From: Candidatus Peribacterales bacterium
Lineage (GTDB): Bacteria > Patescibacteriota > Gracilibacteria > Peribacterales > Peribacteraceae
Direction: 5' to 3'
Assembly (NCBI GenBank): GCA_020058765.1
Contig: JAGVDM010000004.1
Span: 186,001-250,000 of the forward strand
Length of the DNA stretch: 64,000 nucleotides
Shown here: positions 56,740 to 64,000 of the stretch, piece after piece
Position numbering within the stretch: position 1 is the stretch's first letter
Layout of the letters: every line of letters begins with the position of its first letter
Made by a program: the position numbers and the translations under genes
The notes under the pieces: generated by a model
The model's database searches: none
Seen by the model: the letters and a program-made list of their open reading frames with translations, nothing else
Told to the model about the DNA's origin: nothing

Positions 56740-56848
56740 ACGTATTTGGTACGATGCTGTGAACGATACAGGACCGAGCATACTTGTTCTCTTACGCCTC
56801 GGCCAAGGCCTCGGCGGTCAACTTGAGCTACCGGGCCACGAGATCTCG
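56740..56848 (-). other. Structured leader of tRNA-Phe with a copy of the tRNA 5' end
   Basis: On the minus strand CGTGGCCCGGTAGCTCA (56840-56824) repeats the tRNA start and three flanking bases (56742-56726) exactly, offset 98 nt. It is followed by a hairpin CGCC-GA-GGCCTTGGCC-GA-GGCG with GA facing GA and a CUUG loop, then TAAGAGAAC and AGCATCGTACCA before the tRNA. The palindrome CGAGATCTCG (56839-56848) abuts the copy. Confidence 0.65.
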
Positions 56849-57010
56849 CCCTTGCATGTAAGGCCTGGCAGGTGCTCCCAAGCCACAGTCACGCGTAAGC
56901 GGGGCAACTTTAGCAAGAACGCTACTGCAAGAGAAGAGATTCCCTGCGCGGTTTTACATGGAAGCCAAACAGCCTTTCTGCTACACTATAGTGATACCAA
57001 AACCCATTTT

Positions 57011-58429
57011 GTGAGCCACAAATTGCCCTCTACAGACAAGGCTGCACTCCTGCTGATCGCCATGACGATTGCGGGTATTGCTGCATTGGGAGTCTTCTTC
57101 TTCCAGCGCAGTGAGCAGGTGCTCGATTCCATGTTCAAAGAAAAGCTGCAGGGCTTTGCTGCTATCGGTGCCATGCAATTCACTGCGGAGGAAATTGCTG
57201 CTATTCGTACAGCAGAAGATCTCGATGCAAATGTATACGCCACTGTGGTAAACAAACTATTACGCATCAAACAGGGCATCCACGATGCCCAGTACGTCTA
57301 CATCATGCGGCGTACAGACGACGCATTCACATTGGAATTCGTTGCGGATGCGCAAGCAGGGCTGGGCATAGCAGAGTTGGATGGCGATGGAGACGGCATG
57401 CTCGATAGCTCAGAGGCACCATCACAGCCAGGAGATCCCTACGACATTTCTGAAACACCTGCGTTGCAGTCTATCGCATTCGAATTCCCAACAACCGACG
57501 AAGAAATTACCGAAGACCAATGGGGCGCATTCCTCTCTGGATACGCACCGATCAAAGATCAAAATGGCAATACAGTCGCGGTAATCGGCATCGACGTTTC
57601 AGCAGATGATTATCTGAATGAAGTGCAGAGTATCTTCACTGCTTTTGCCATCGAGCTGCTGCTCGCTGTGTGCTGTGTACTCGTGTGTTCCATTGTGTTC
57701 ATTTTCGGGCGCAGAAAGATTGATGTCGTGCGCCGGATTGAAGAAGAGCGCACCTGGCTCACACAACTCGCTATGCACCAGGTGGGCAACGCATTGAGTA
57801 TTTTCCGCTTTACCACAGAACTCTTGCGCGATCGCCTGGGCGAACGCTGCAAGGAACTCGCCATCTGCGAGCACTTAGAAAACCTCGACGAGGGGATTAA
57901 GCAACTCAGTGTCATGTTTGAAAAACTCCAAATGGCAGATCGCATTCGCGGTGATCACATTCCGTATCGAGCAAAGAGTACATCGCTTTCTGCATTCATT
58001 TCGGACACAGTCGCGCTGTTTCCGCACCGAAAGATTTCGGTGCAGAGCACGGGTGACGACACAGTGAATCTGGATGCAGAAGTCATTGGCGGAGTACTCC
58101 GTGAGCTGCTCACGAATGCCGATCGTTTCTCTGCGCCAGGTGCACCGATCACCATAACGGCGCATGTAGAAAAACACGATCTTGAAGTATCTGTGAAGGA
58201 TTACGGCGTAGGAATCGACAAGCATGAAATCCCACATGTGTTCGAGCGCCTGTATGTGGGGAAGCACGGGTGGGAGCGCAATCCACATGCACTCGGCCTC
58301 GGGCTCTTTATTGCCAAAGGTATTCTGGAGCACATTGGAGGGTCGATCGACATCGAAAGTGAGAAGAATGTCGGAACGACCGCTACATTCCGAGTGCCAC
58401 TCCCCAGGCGAAAGCCTGTGCAATCGTAG
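57011..58429 (+). CDS. Sensor histidine kinase with an extracellular EF-hand loop
   Basis: 472 residues from a GTG at 57011; TACACT (56982-56987) is a likely -10. Transmembrane helices at about 11-31 and 209-232 enclose a sensor domain containing a canonical EF-hand loop, Asp124-x-Asp126-x-Asp128-Gly ... Glu135. The phosphoacceptor is His256 in LAMHQVGNALSI; the N-box is ELLTNADRF, then DYGVGID and GLGLFIAKGILEHIGG. It probably autophosphorylates in response to an external signal, perhaps Ca2+ dependent. No response regulator is adjacent. It ends 4 nt from convergent obg. Confidence 0.88.
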   Translation: MSHKLPSTDKAALLLIAMTIAGIAALGVFFFQRSEQVLDSMFKEKLQGFAAIGAMQFTAEEIAAIRTAEDLDANVYATVVNKLLRIKQGIHDAQYVYIMRRTDDAFTLEFVADAQAGLGIAELDGDGDGMLDSSEAPSQPGDPYDISETPALQSIAFEFPTTDEEITEDQWGAFLSGYAPIKDQNGNTVAVIGIDVSADDYLNEVQSIFTAFAIELLLAVCCVLVCSIVFIFGRRKIDVVRRIEEERTWLTQLAMHQVGNALSIFRFTTELLRDRLGERCKELAICEHLENLDEGIKQLSVMFEKLQMADRIRGDHIPYRAKSTSLSAFISDTVALFPHRKISVQSTGDDTVNLDAEVIGGVLRELLTNADRFSAPGAPITITAHVEKHDLEVSVKDYGVGIDKHEIPHVFERLYVGKHGWERNPHALGLGLFIAKGILEHIGGSIDIESEKNVGTTATFRVPLPRRKPVQS

Positions 58430-58433
58430 TGTG

Positions 58434-59756
58434 CTACGCGATACCTAGCACCTCAGTTACAGCAGTTCCCGCGATGTACACTTCGCCGGGCTGCTTGTTC
58501 CATTCGCGCTGAATGGCACGCCGGAGGCCAATGCGATCTACTACGTCGCGGAATCGCTCCACTGCTCCTGGAGCACCAAAATTTGTCATCTTCGTAAATT
58601 GTTCGATTCTGGCGCCGAGAACCATGATGGAACCGTCTTCCTTCCGCTCCAATCGAAACGCTCCCATCTTCGCATCGTTCACTTGTGGGTTGAGTACAGG
58701 TAAATCTGTACTCGGCACAGGCTCGCTCGCTATTCGGCGCTTTTCGCGCTCTTCGAGGACGATGGGAAGCAGCTGTGCCATGAGTTCGCGGGTACCCATT
58801 GTTGTTGCAGCGGAAATCACTGCAAAAAGGGGAATACCCGCCCTTTCAATCGCTGAGCGAACGTCATTCAGGGTATCCGGAGACAAATCGATTTTGTTGA
58901 GCACGACAACCTCTCGTTTGTCGGCAAGTGTTGAAGAATACGCTGCAAGCTCTTTACGAATAATACGATGATCTTCGATGAGTGCTGCAGGATCGACAGA
59001 GCCGTCATGCTGCAATGCATGAGAATAATCCAACAGATGAATCAGAATGCCGCACCGTTCAATGTGGCGCAAAAACTGATCGCCGAGGCCTTTCCCCTCG
59101 CTCGCTCCTTCGATGAGACCCGGCACATCACACAACACAAATGAGCGATCATGTACGCTCACCACGCCAAGGTTGGGTACGAGAGTGGTGAACGGATAAT
59201 CGGCAATTTTCGGTTTTGCCGAGCTCACAACGGAGATCAACGTGGACTTCCCTGCACTCGGGAAACCGATGATGCCAACATCTGCAACGAGCTTGAGCGT
59301 AAGGCGAACAGTCAATTCTTCACCGGGTTCGCCAAGCTCGGCGAAGTCGGGTCGCTGCCGCGTGGACGAGAGAAAGTGTGCATTACCATATCCGCCGCGA
59401 CCGCCGCGAGCCACAATCATTTGATCGCCATCTACAGCGAGATCCGCAAGAACAGCACCCTCTTCATTTGCCACAACCGTTCCCGCTGGGATACGCAACA
59501 CCAGGTCTTCACCGTCTTTGCCGCGCTTGTTCTGCCCCATACCGAATTTGCCCTTCTCTGCCTCAAAGCGCTTGCGGGATCCGAAGTCGCTTAAGGTATC
59601 TGTATTGGCATCCGCAAGCAGAATCACGTTCCCTCCGCGACCGCCATCTCCACCATCAGGGCCGCCCATAGGAACGTATTTTTCACGGCGCCAAGAAACG
59701 CAACCGCGGCCGCCGTTGCCCCCAAACACGGTGATAGTGACTGCATCCAAAAACAT
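58434..59756 (-). CDS. obg: Obg GTPase
   Basis: 440 residues. The Gly-rich Obg fold is at 1-158 (FGGNGGRGCVSWRREKYVPM, GGPDGGDGGRGGNVIL). The G domain follows with G1 GFPSAGKSTL, G3 DVPGLIEGASEGKGLG and G4 NKID. A C-terminal OCT domain ends the protein. It links ribosome assembly and stress signalling. TATACT (59770-59765) lies 8 nt before the ATG, again a leaderless arrangement; the promoter overlaps that of the divergent gene at 59811. Confidence 0.97.
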   Translation of the reverse strand: MFLDAVTITVFGGNGGRGCVSWRREKYVPMGGPDGGDGGRGGNVILLADANTDTLSDFGSRKRFEAEKGKFGMGQNKRGKDGEDLVLRIPAGTVVANEEGAVLADLAVDGDQMIVARGGRGGYGNAHFLSSTRQRPDFAELGEPGEELTVRLTLKLVADVGIIGFPSAGKSTLISVVSSAKPKIADYPFTTLVPNLGVVSVHDRSFVLCDVPGLIEGASEGKGLGDQFLRHIERCGILIHLLDYSHALQHDGSVDPAALIEDHRIIRKELAAYSSTLADKREVVVLNKIDLSPDTLNDVRSAIERAGIPLFAVISAATTMGTRELMAQLLPIVLEEREKRRIASEPVPSTDLPVLNPQVNDAKMGAFRLERKEDGSIMVLGARIEQFTKMTNFGAPGAVERFRDVVDRIGLRRAIQREWNKQPGEVYIAGTAVTEVLGIA

Positions 59757-59773
59757 GTGCGCGGAGTATAGAC

Positions 59774-59801
59774 TTGTCTTGAAGGAAAGAGGAGGTAGAT
59801 T
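59774..59801 (+). promoter_or_regulatory. Promoter of the gene at 59811
   Basis: TTGTCT (59774-59779), 16-bp spacer, TAGATT (59796-59801), 9 nt before the ATG. An AGGAGG sequence lies upstream of the -10 and so is not transcribed as a ribosome-binding site. Confidence 0.5.
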
Positions 59802-59810
59802 GGGGAACTT

Positions 59811-60335
59811 ATGGCTGAAAATTCACCAGAACCGCCTGAGCAGTTTCTCTTGGATTGTTCGAGTCCGAAGGCACTGATCACTTCACTTGAGGCGATTGGG
59901 AACGCACACCTCTACGACCTTGAGCGACAAGACATTGTACGTGCCATTGCCTGCGCACGAGCGAGAATGGACGCCTATGTGCGGCAGGACAAAGCAAAGG
60001 AGTACTGCGAAGAGTCCGCTGCGGTAGATCAACTCGTAGAGACGCGCCGCTACGCAATGGGAATGACACTCCTCTACGGTACGTCTCGCTATGGCGCATG
60101 GCTTGGCGCCGAAGCAGAAGAGAACAACATGGCCGCACTGCTCCATAAGGGGAAGGCAGAGCTTAAAACCGTGACAGCATTCAACATTCTCGAACGAGAT
60201 ACTCAGGCCCTCATGGAGATGCATCAAGCAACCCCACATATTCCAACACACAGAATCCTGATCGAAAGTCGTGAACTGCTGGAGTATCTACGAGACTGTG
60301 TTTTGGAGGCAGAGAGCAACGAGACAACGGATTGA
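59811..60335 (+). CDS. Hypothetical helical soluble protein
   Basis: 174 residues, acidic and predicted all-helical (DIVRAIACARARMDAYVRQD, VDQLVETRRYAMGMTLLYG, AFNILERDTQALMEMH). No signal peptide or transmembrane segment; Cys residues at about 16, 48 and 67. The N-terminal ten residues are Pro/Glu-rich. No family recognised. It sits between obg and dnaK, divergent from the former and 58 nt before the latter; dnaK has its own CIRCE-controlled promoter. Confidence 0.7.
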   Translation: MAENSPEPPEQFLLDCSSPKALITSLEAIGNAHLYDLERQDIVRAIACARARMDAYVRQDKAKEYCEESAAVDQLVETRRYAMGMTLLYGTSRYGAWLGAEAEENNMAALLHKGKAELKTVTAFNILERDTQALMEMHQATPHIPTHRILIESRELLEYLRDCVLEAESNETTD

Positions 60336-60372
60336 CGACTGTGAATTATCACTCTAGACTCTTGAGTGACAA
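60332..60372 (+). promoter_or_regulatory. CIRCE (HrcA) operator and promoter of dnaK
   Basis: TTGACG (60332-60337), 17-bp spacer and TAGACT (60355-60360). TTATCACTC (60346-60354), 9 bases, GAGTGACAA (60364-60372) surrounds the -10. The half-sites are identical to those before clpB. CIRCE consensus is TTAGCACTC-N9-GAGTGCTAA. Confidence 0.88.
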
Positions 60373-60393
60373 AGCTTTTCCCCTGTACTCCTT

Positions 60394-62283
60394 ATGGCAA
60401 AGATCATTGGTATTGACCTTGGAACAACAAACTCGTGCATGGCGGTGATCGAGGGTGGTGAACCCACAGTGATCCCGAATGCCGAAGGCAATCGCACCAC
60501 TCCATCGATAGTCGCGTTCAAAGATGCGAACGTGCTCGTTGGCGTAACAGCAAAAAGACAAGCGGTTACCAATCCAAAGAACACGGTCTTTTCTGCCAAG
60601 CGCTTTATTGGCCGCAGGCACGACGAAGTGCAAGACGAAGCAAAGCGTATGCCCTACGAGGTAAAAGCGGGTAAGGAAGGACGCGCTGTGATTGATGTGA
60701 ATGGCAAGCAGATGCTCCCACAGGAAATCAGCGCAAAGGTGCTGCAGAAACTCAAGGCAGATGCAGAGGCGTTTCTTGGCACAACTGTCGATAAAGCCGT
60801 AATCACAGTGCCCGCGTACTTCGACGACTCACAGCGCCAGGCAACCAAAGATGCAGGTGAAATTGCCGGCTTGGAAGTAGTGCGCATCATCAACGAGCCA
60901 ACTGCAGCCGCACTCGCATACGGTCTGGATAAAACCAACGAGCACAAGATTGCCGTGTACGACCTTGGTGGAGGCACATTCGACGTATCTATCTTAGATC
61001 TCGCGGAAGGCGTGTTCGAAGTGTTGGCAACGAACGGAGACACACACCTGGGCGGAGACAACTTCGACCAAGTGCTCATGGACTGGCTCATTGCCGAGTT
61101 CAAAAAGGATCAAGGGATCGACTTAAGCGCAGACAAGATCGCTCTGCAGCGCCTCAAGGAAGAGGCAGAGAAGGCGAAGATTGAGCTCTCATCCGCAACA
61201 GAAACAGAGATCAATCTGCCGTTCATTACAGCCGATGCTAGCGGACCAAAACACCTCAACCTGAAGCTCAGCCGCGCGAAGATGGAAAGCTTGGTGAAGG
61301 ATCTTATCGACCGCACGGTCGGCCCATGTGAAAAAGCACTCAAAGATGCGGGCCTAAGTAAGAGTGACATTGATGAAGTAGTGCTCGTAGGTGGTATGAC
61401 GCGTATGCCTGCGGTGCAAGCACTCGTAAAAGAACTGTTCGGCAAGGAGCCACACAAGGGCGTGAATCCCGATGAAGTCGTTGCCATTGGCGCCGCTATT
61501 CAGGCGGGCGTGATGGGCGGCGATATCGATAAGGACATTGTGCTCGTAGACGTGACGCCGCTGTCTCTTGGCTTAGAAACCCTCGGCGGAGTGGCCACCA
61601 AGCTCATTGAGCGCAATACGAAGATCCCTACCAAGAAGAGCCAAGTGTTCTCTACCGCTGCAGATAACCAACCATCCGTGGAAATCCATGTGGTGCAAGG
61701 TGAGCGCGAAATGGCCGCCGATAACAAATCGCTCGGTCGCTTTATACTGGATGGCATTCCTCCTGCTCCGCGCGGCATGCCTCAGGTGGAGGTGATATTC
61801 GATATCGATACCAACGGCATTCTGCATGTGACTGCCAAAGACAAAGGCACCAACAAAGAGCAGCACATCACTATTTCTGGCTCAACAGGCTTGAGCGAAG
61901 AGGAGATTGAGAAGATGAAGAAAGATGCAGAGCTGCACGCGGATGAAGACAAGAAGAAGAAAGAAGTGATTGATGCCCGCAACAATGCAGACGCTCTCGT
62001 CTTCAACCTAGAAAAACAGATGCGCGAGCACGATGCGAAAGTCGGAGATGATCTGAAGAAGAAGGTGAATACGAAGATTGGTGACCTCAAAGAGCTGCTC
62101 AAGAAGGAGGACGCCTCTGCCGAAGACTTGAAGAAGTCGACCGAAGCTCTAGCAACGGAAGCGCAGGAAATCGGTAAGATCATCTACGAAGCCGCAGCCA
62201 AGGAGGGGGAGAAGAAGGCGGAATCGACCGATGAAAAAGTGGTAGATGCCGAGGTTGTGGACGAGGAGAAGAAAGACGAATAA
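60394..62283 (+). CDS. dnaK: Chaperone DnaK (Hsp70)
   Basis: 629 residues, normal length. The ATPase domain starts [19 protein letters not shown] and has [32 protein letters not shown] and [14 protein letters not shown]; the substrate domain has [14 protein letters not shown]; the acidic C-terminal tail ends in EKKDE. It folds and protects client proteins with DnaJ and GrpE, which are not in this window. A CIRCE site covers its promoter and a terminator follows at 62308. Confidence 0.98.
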   Translation: MAKIIGIDLGTTNSCMAVIEGGEPTVIPNAEGNRTTPSIVAFKDANVLVGVTAKRQAVTNPKNTVFSAKRFIGRRHDEVQDEAKRMPYEVKAGKEGRAVIDVNGKQMLPQEISAKVLQKLKADAEAFLGTTVDKAVITVPAYFDDSQRQATKDAGEIAGLEVVRIINEPTAAALAYGLDKTNEHKIAVYDLGGGTFDVSILDLAEGVFEVLATNGDTHLGGDNFDQVLMDWLIAEFKKDQGIDLSADKIALQRLKEEAEKAKIELSSATETEINLPFITADASGPKHLNLKLSRAKMESLVKDLIDRTVGPCEKALKDAGLSKSDIDEVVLVGGMTRMPAVQALVKELFGKEPHKGVNPDEVVAIGAAIQAGVMGGDIDKDIVLVDVTPLSLGLETLGGVATKLIERNTKIPTKKSQVFSTAADNQPSVEIHVVQGEREMAADNKSLGRFILDGIPPAPRGMPQVEVIFDIDTNGILHVTAKDKGTNKEQHITISGSTGLSEEEIEKMKKDAELHADEDKKKKEVIDARNNADALVFNLEKQMREHDAKVGDDLKKKVNTKIGDLKELLKKEDASAEDLKKSTEALATEAQEIGKIIYEAAAKEGEKKAESTDEKVVDAEVVDEEKKDE

Positions 62284-62307
62284 ACCGCACATACAAGGGA
62301 TGAACAC

Positions 62308-62333
62308 AAAGTCATGCGGACGCGCATGACTTT
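62308..62333 (+). terminator. Terminator of dnaK
   Basis: AAAGTCATGCG (62308-62318), loop GACG and CGCATGACTTT (62323-62333) form a perfect 11-bp stem followed by CTATTTGG, 24 nt after the stop. The T-tract is short, and the -35 box of the next gene begins at 62338. Confidence 0.75.
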
Positions 62334-62337
62334 CTAT

Positions 62338-62365
62338 TTGGCAACTTTATATAAAATTGTACAAT
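62338..62365 (+). promoter_or_regulatory. Leaderless promoter of the gene at 62372
   Basis: TTGGCA (62338-62343), 16-bp spacer and TACAAT (62360-62365), 6 nt before the ATG. Confidence 0.7.
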
Positions 62366-62371
62366 TCTCAC

Positions 62372-63019
62372 ATGGTCGAACCAAGAAGAGTGGACATCAC
62401 AGCGGATGAGGCAGAAGCACTTGTGCAACAGGACGATCGAAATGTCTTCGGTACAGAGTCGATGCAGAGAATTAGTGCTGCATTTCGTCGCAAAGTGAAA
62501 GAAAGGGGCATTCCTGTAATGCAGCAAGTGCAGCAATTACTCAGTGAGCGTACGGATGAGAGTCGATCAAAGGCTCTCGCACTATTACAAAGCAGCACAC
62601 CCCGCAATCCGGATGATCTCAATGACGCGCGCTATTTCTCCGTGTACTGGACGCTCGGAAAGACAAAAAAGGATGAAGGAGATGCACATCTTGCGCTCAG
62701 GCACTTCCTGCAGGCCGTAGAGCAATTCCCGAGCAAGAGTCGTGCTGAGCACTACATGCTCATTGCCTCGCTCATCCAGGAGCTTTTCGCCAATGGCGAA
62801 ACCGATGCAGCAGCAGTGCTGCAACGGGGGCTGTCGCAACTCTCACAACGTGTTCAATCAGCCACTCTAGAACGCCTGCACAATGAATATTCCAAACTGG
62901 AGACCGGAGTACCAAGGAACTCGGCAAGCCGAACACCATTTGGCGATCGCCTCCCGATCAACGCGCAACCCATCAATGTGGTAGCAGGCAGAGTGGTACG
63001 GAGATTACGCGGAAACTAA
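62372..63019 (+). CDS. TPR-like helical protein
   Basis: 215 residues from the ATG at 62372. It is helical and soluble. A TPR-like pair stands out in the middle (YWTLGKTKKDEGDAHLALRH, then FLQAVEQFPSKSRAEHYMLI), so it may be a protein-interaction adaptor. The C-terminal 40 residues are basic and Pro-containing (VVAGRVVRRLRGN). No family can be named. It overlaps the convergent gap gene by 4 bp. Confidence 0.7.
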   Translation: MVEPRRVDITADEAEALVQQDDRNVFGTESMQRISAAFRRKVKERGIPVMQQVQQLLSERTDESRSKALALLQSSTPRNPDDLNDARYFSVYWTLGKTKKDEGDAHLALRHFLQAVEQFPSKSRAEHYMLIASLIQELFANGETDAAAVLQRGLSQLSQRVQSATLERLHNEYSKLETGVPRNSASRTPFGDRLPINAQPINVVAGRVVRRLRGN

Positions 63020-64000
63020 AGCTTCTTGCCAATGTACGCTGCGAGCTCCACCAATCGATTGGCGTAGCCCCATTCGTTGTCGTACCAGCCAAAAGCTTTT
63101 ACGAGTGAGCCTTTGCCTGCAGGCTGCACATCGGTGAGATCGGCATCCACAATACAGCTGTGGCTGTCGCCAACGATATCGCGCGAGACGATAGGATTGC
63201 GCTCAACGTGCAGGATACTAGGGTGCTTTTTCTCGTACGCGTCGTACGCGGCAAGGATTTCCTCCACAGTCGCCGGCTTTTTGGTGATCACCGTAAGATC
63301 GGTGATGCTCCCCGTGGGCGTAGGCACACGCAACGAAGAGCCATTGAGCTTCCCCTCCAGTTCCGGCACCACGAGCCCGATTGCCTTCGCGGCACCTGTG
63401 GTCGAAGGCACAATGCTCTGGGTTGCCCCTCGTGCACGGCGAAGATCTTTGTGTGGGAGATCGAGCAAGTTCTGATCGTTCGTGAAGCTATGTACGGTGG
63501 TCATGAATCCGGATTCGACGCCGAACGCATCCGAAAGAACTTTCACAAGCGGTGCTAAGCAGTTTGTGGTGCACGATGCATTACTAATCACGTGCATTGT
63601 CTTTGGATCGTACGTCTCTTCGTTCACGCCAAGGCAGAACGTGCCATCTGCTTTGTCTTTGCAAGGAGCAGAGATAATTACCTTCTTCGCACCACCAACG
63701 AGGTGTGCGGCAGCAGCGTCGCGCTTCGTGAATACACCAGTGCATTCGAGCACCACATCTACTTTGTAATCCTTATGCGGAAGTTTGCTCGGATCTTTCT
63801 CCTCTGTGGTAGCTATCGTCTTCCCATCAATGGAAATGCCGTTTTCGTTTGCCGATACATCACCCGCAAACGTGCCGTAGGTGGAATCATACTTCAAGAG
63901 ATGCGCAAGCGTGACGTCGTCCGTGAGATCGTTGATGAGCACCACGTGCAGATCTGGATGCTTGGCGAGAATGATGCGCAATGCCTGGCGCCCAATACGA
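63016..64000 (-). CDS. gap: Glyceraldehyde-3-phosphate dehydrogenase, N-terminus beyond the window
   Basis: The frame continues past the right edge: the last visible residues read RIGRQALRIIL, so only about ten N-terminal residues of the Rossmann start are missing. The catalytic Cys is in SNASCTTNCLAPL, the catalytic His in TVHSFTNDQNLLDL, and FGWYDNEWGYANR closes the fold. It makes 1,3-bisphosphoglycerate in glycolysis. A TTG at 63981 is not the true start. Confidence 0.97.
   Translation of the reverse strand, partial: RIGRQALRIILAKHPDLHVVLINDLTDDVTLAHLLKYDSTYGTFAGDVSANENGISIDGKTIATTEEKDPSKLPHKDYKVDVVLECTGVFTKRDAAAAHLVGGAKKVIISAPCKDKADGTFCLGVNEETYDPKTMHVISNASCTTNCLAPLVKVLSDAFGVESGFMTTVHSFTNDQNLLDLPHKDLRRARGATQSIVPSTTGAAKAIGLVVPELEGKLNGSSLRVPTPTGSITDLTVITKKPATVEEILAAYDAYEKKHPSILHVERNPIVSRDIVGDSHSCIVDADLTDVQPAGKGSLVKAFGWYDNEWGYANRLVELAAYIGKKL

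Noticed and set aside
1-64000. Alternative genetic code (UGA as Gly, as in Gracilibacteria)
   Set aside because: TGA ends genes at their expected lengths (for example purQ at 40903-40905 and the gene at 60335), and conserved Gly positions use GGN.

Overview
The window reads as a stretch of chromosome from a small-genome bacterium of the Candidate Phyla Radiation, most likely a Peregrinibacteria/Peribacter-like lineage. The grounds are indirect. GC content is mid-range and genes are packed tightly on both strands. No amino-acid pathway is visible, while core information-processing genes are dense. Lipoproteins and secreted proteins with PKD, SLH, DUF4215-type cysteine repeats, golvesin-like and bactofilin-like domains are abundant. 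TGA is used as a stop codon (for example at 40903-40905), so this is genetic code 11, not the UGA-Gly code of Gracilibacteria/Absconditabacteria. No insertion sequence, prophage or CRISPR array was seen.

Layout. 1-12.7 kb: envelope and unknown genes (lipoproteins, a C39-like papain-fold lipoprotein, a cation:proton antiporter, a golvesin-like secreted protein, a ferredoxin, an O-antigen-ligase-like membrane protein) with tRNA-Leu. 12.9-18.7 kb: tRNA-Pro(CGG), lemA with its TPM-domain partner, then an apparent surface operon (duplicated beta-domain protein, LppX/LolA-like lipoprotein, six-PKD membrane protein, 30-residue membrane peptide). 18.7-24.6 kb: tsaD, sortase, lgt, rnhB, a murE-like ligase, a stand-alone flavokinase, tRNA-Ser(UGA) and a thioredoxin-like lipoprotein. 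24.6-29.3 kb: the non-oxidative and oxidative pentose phosphate genes tkt, tal and gnd. 29.3-38 kb: an FAD monooxygenase, tRNA-Ser(GCU), rsmH plus an FtsL-like protein, a 12-repeat cysteine-rich surface protein, pyk, a Tyr/Asn-rich secreted protein and two glycosyltransferases. 38-45 kb: tRNA-Arg, pyrH-frr, a PurQ fusion, a SpoU methylase, clpB and a bactofilin-like membrane protein. 45-53.6 kb: priA, tRNA-Pro(UGG), an SLH/8-Cys/thioredoxin fusion, recG, and a putative attenuator controlling an unknown gene. 53.6-64 kb: secreted or membrane proteins, a DsbA-like protein, tRNA-Phe, a histidine kinase with an EF-hand loop, obg, dnaK and gap (cut by the right edge).

How the genes work together. 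Lgt lipidates the many lipoproteins, and sortase, SLH and PKD proteins point to an elaborate cell surface. Two thioredoxin-fold exported proteins and a DsbA-like protein suggest disulfide chemistry outside the membrane, which matches the cysteine-rich proteins. tkt/tal/gnd/pyk/gap form the sugar backbone. dnaK and clpB carry near-identical CIRCE operators and so probably share HrcA control.

Most interesting signals. (1) Three tRNA genes (Arg-UCU, Pro-UGG, Phe-GAA) are each preceded, about 95-102 nt upstream, by a partial copy of their own 5' end followed by a hairpin whose stem is interrupted by symmetric GA/GA; this looks like a structured leader class that I do not recognise. (2) Before the gene at 51758 there is a promoter, a 26-codon leader ORF with six Met codons in a run of seven, mutually exclusive helices and an intrinsic terminator, as in transcription attenuation. 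(3) Many genes have a -10 box only 6-11 nt before the start codon, implying leaderless mRNAs. (4) Several 30-50 residue proteins, three of them membrane peptides, sit in what looks like empty space.
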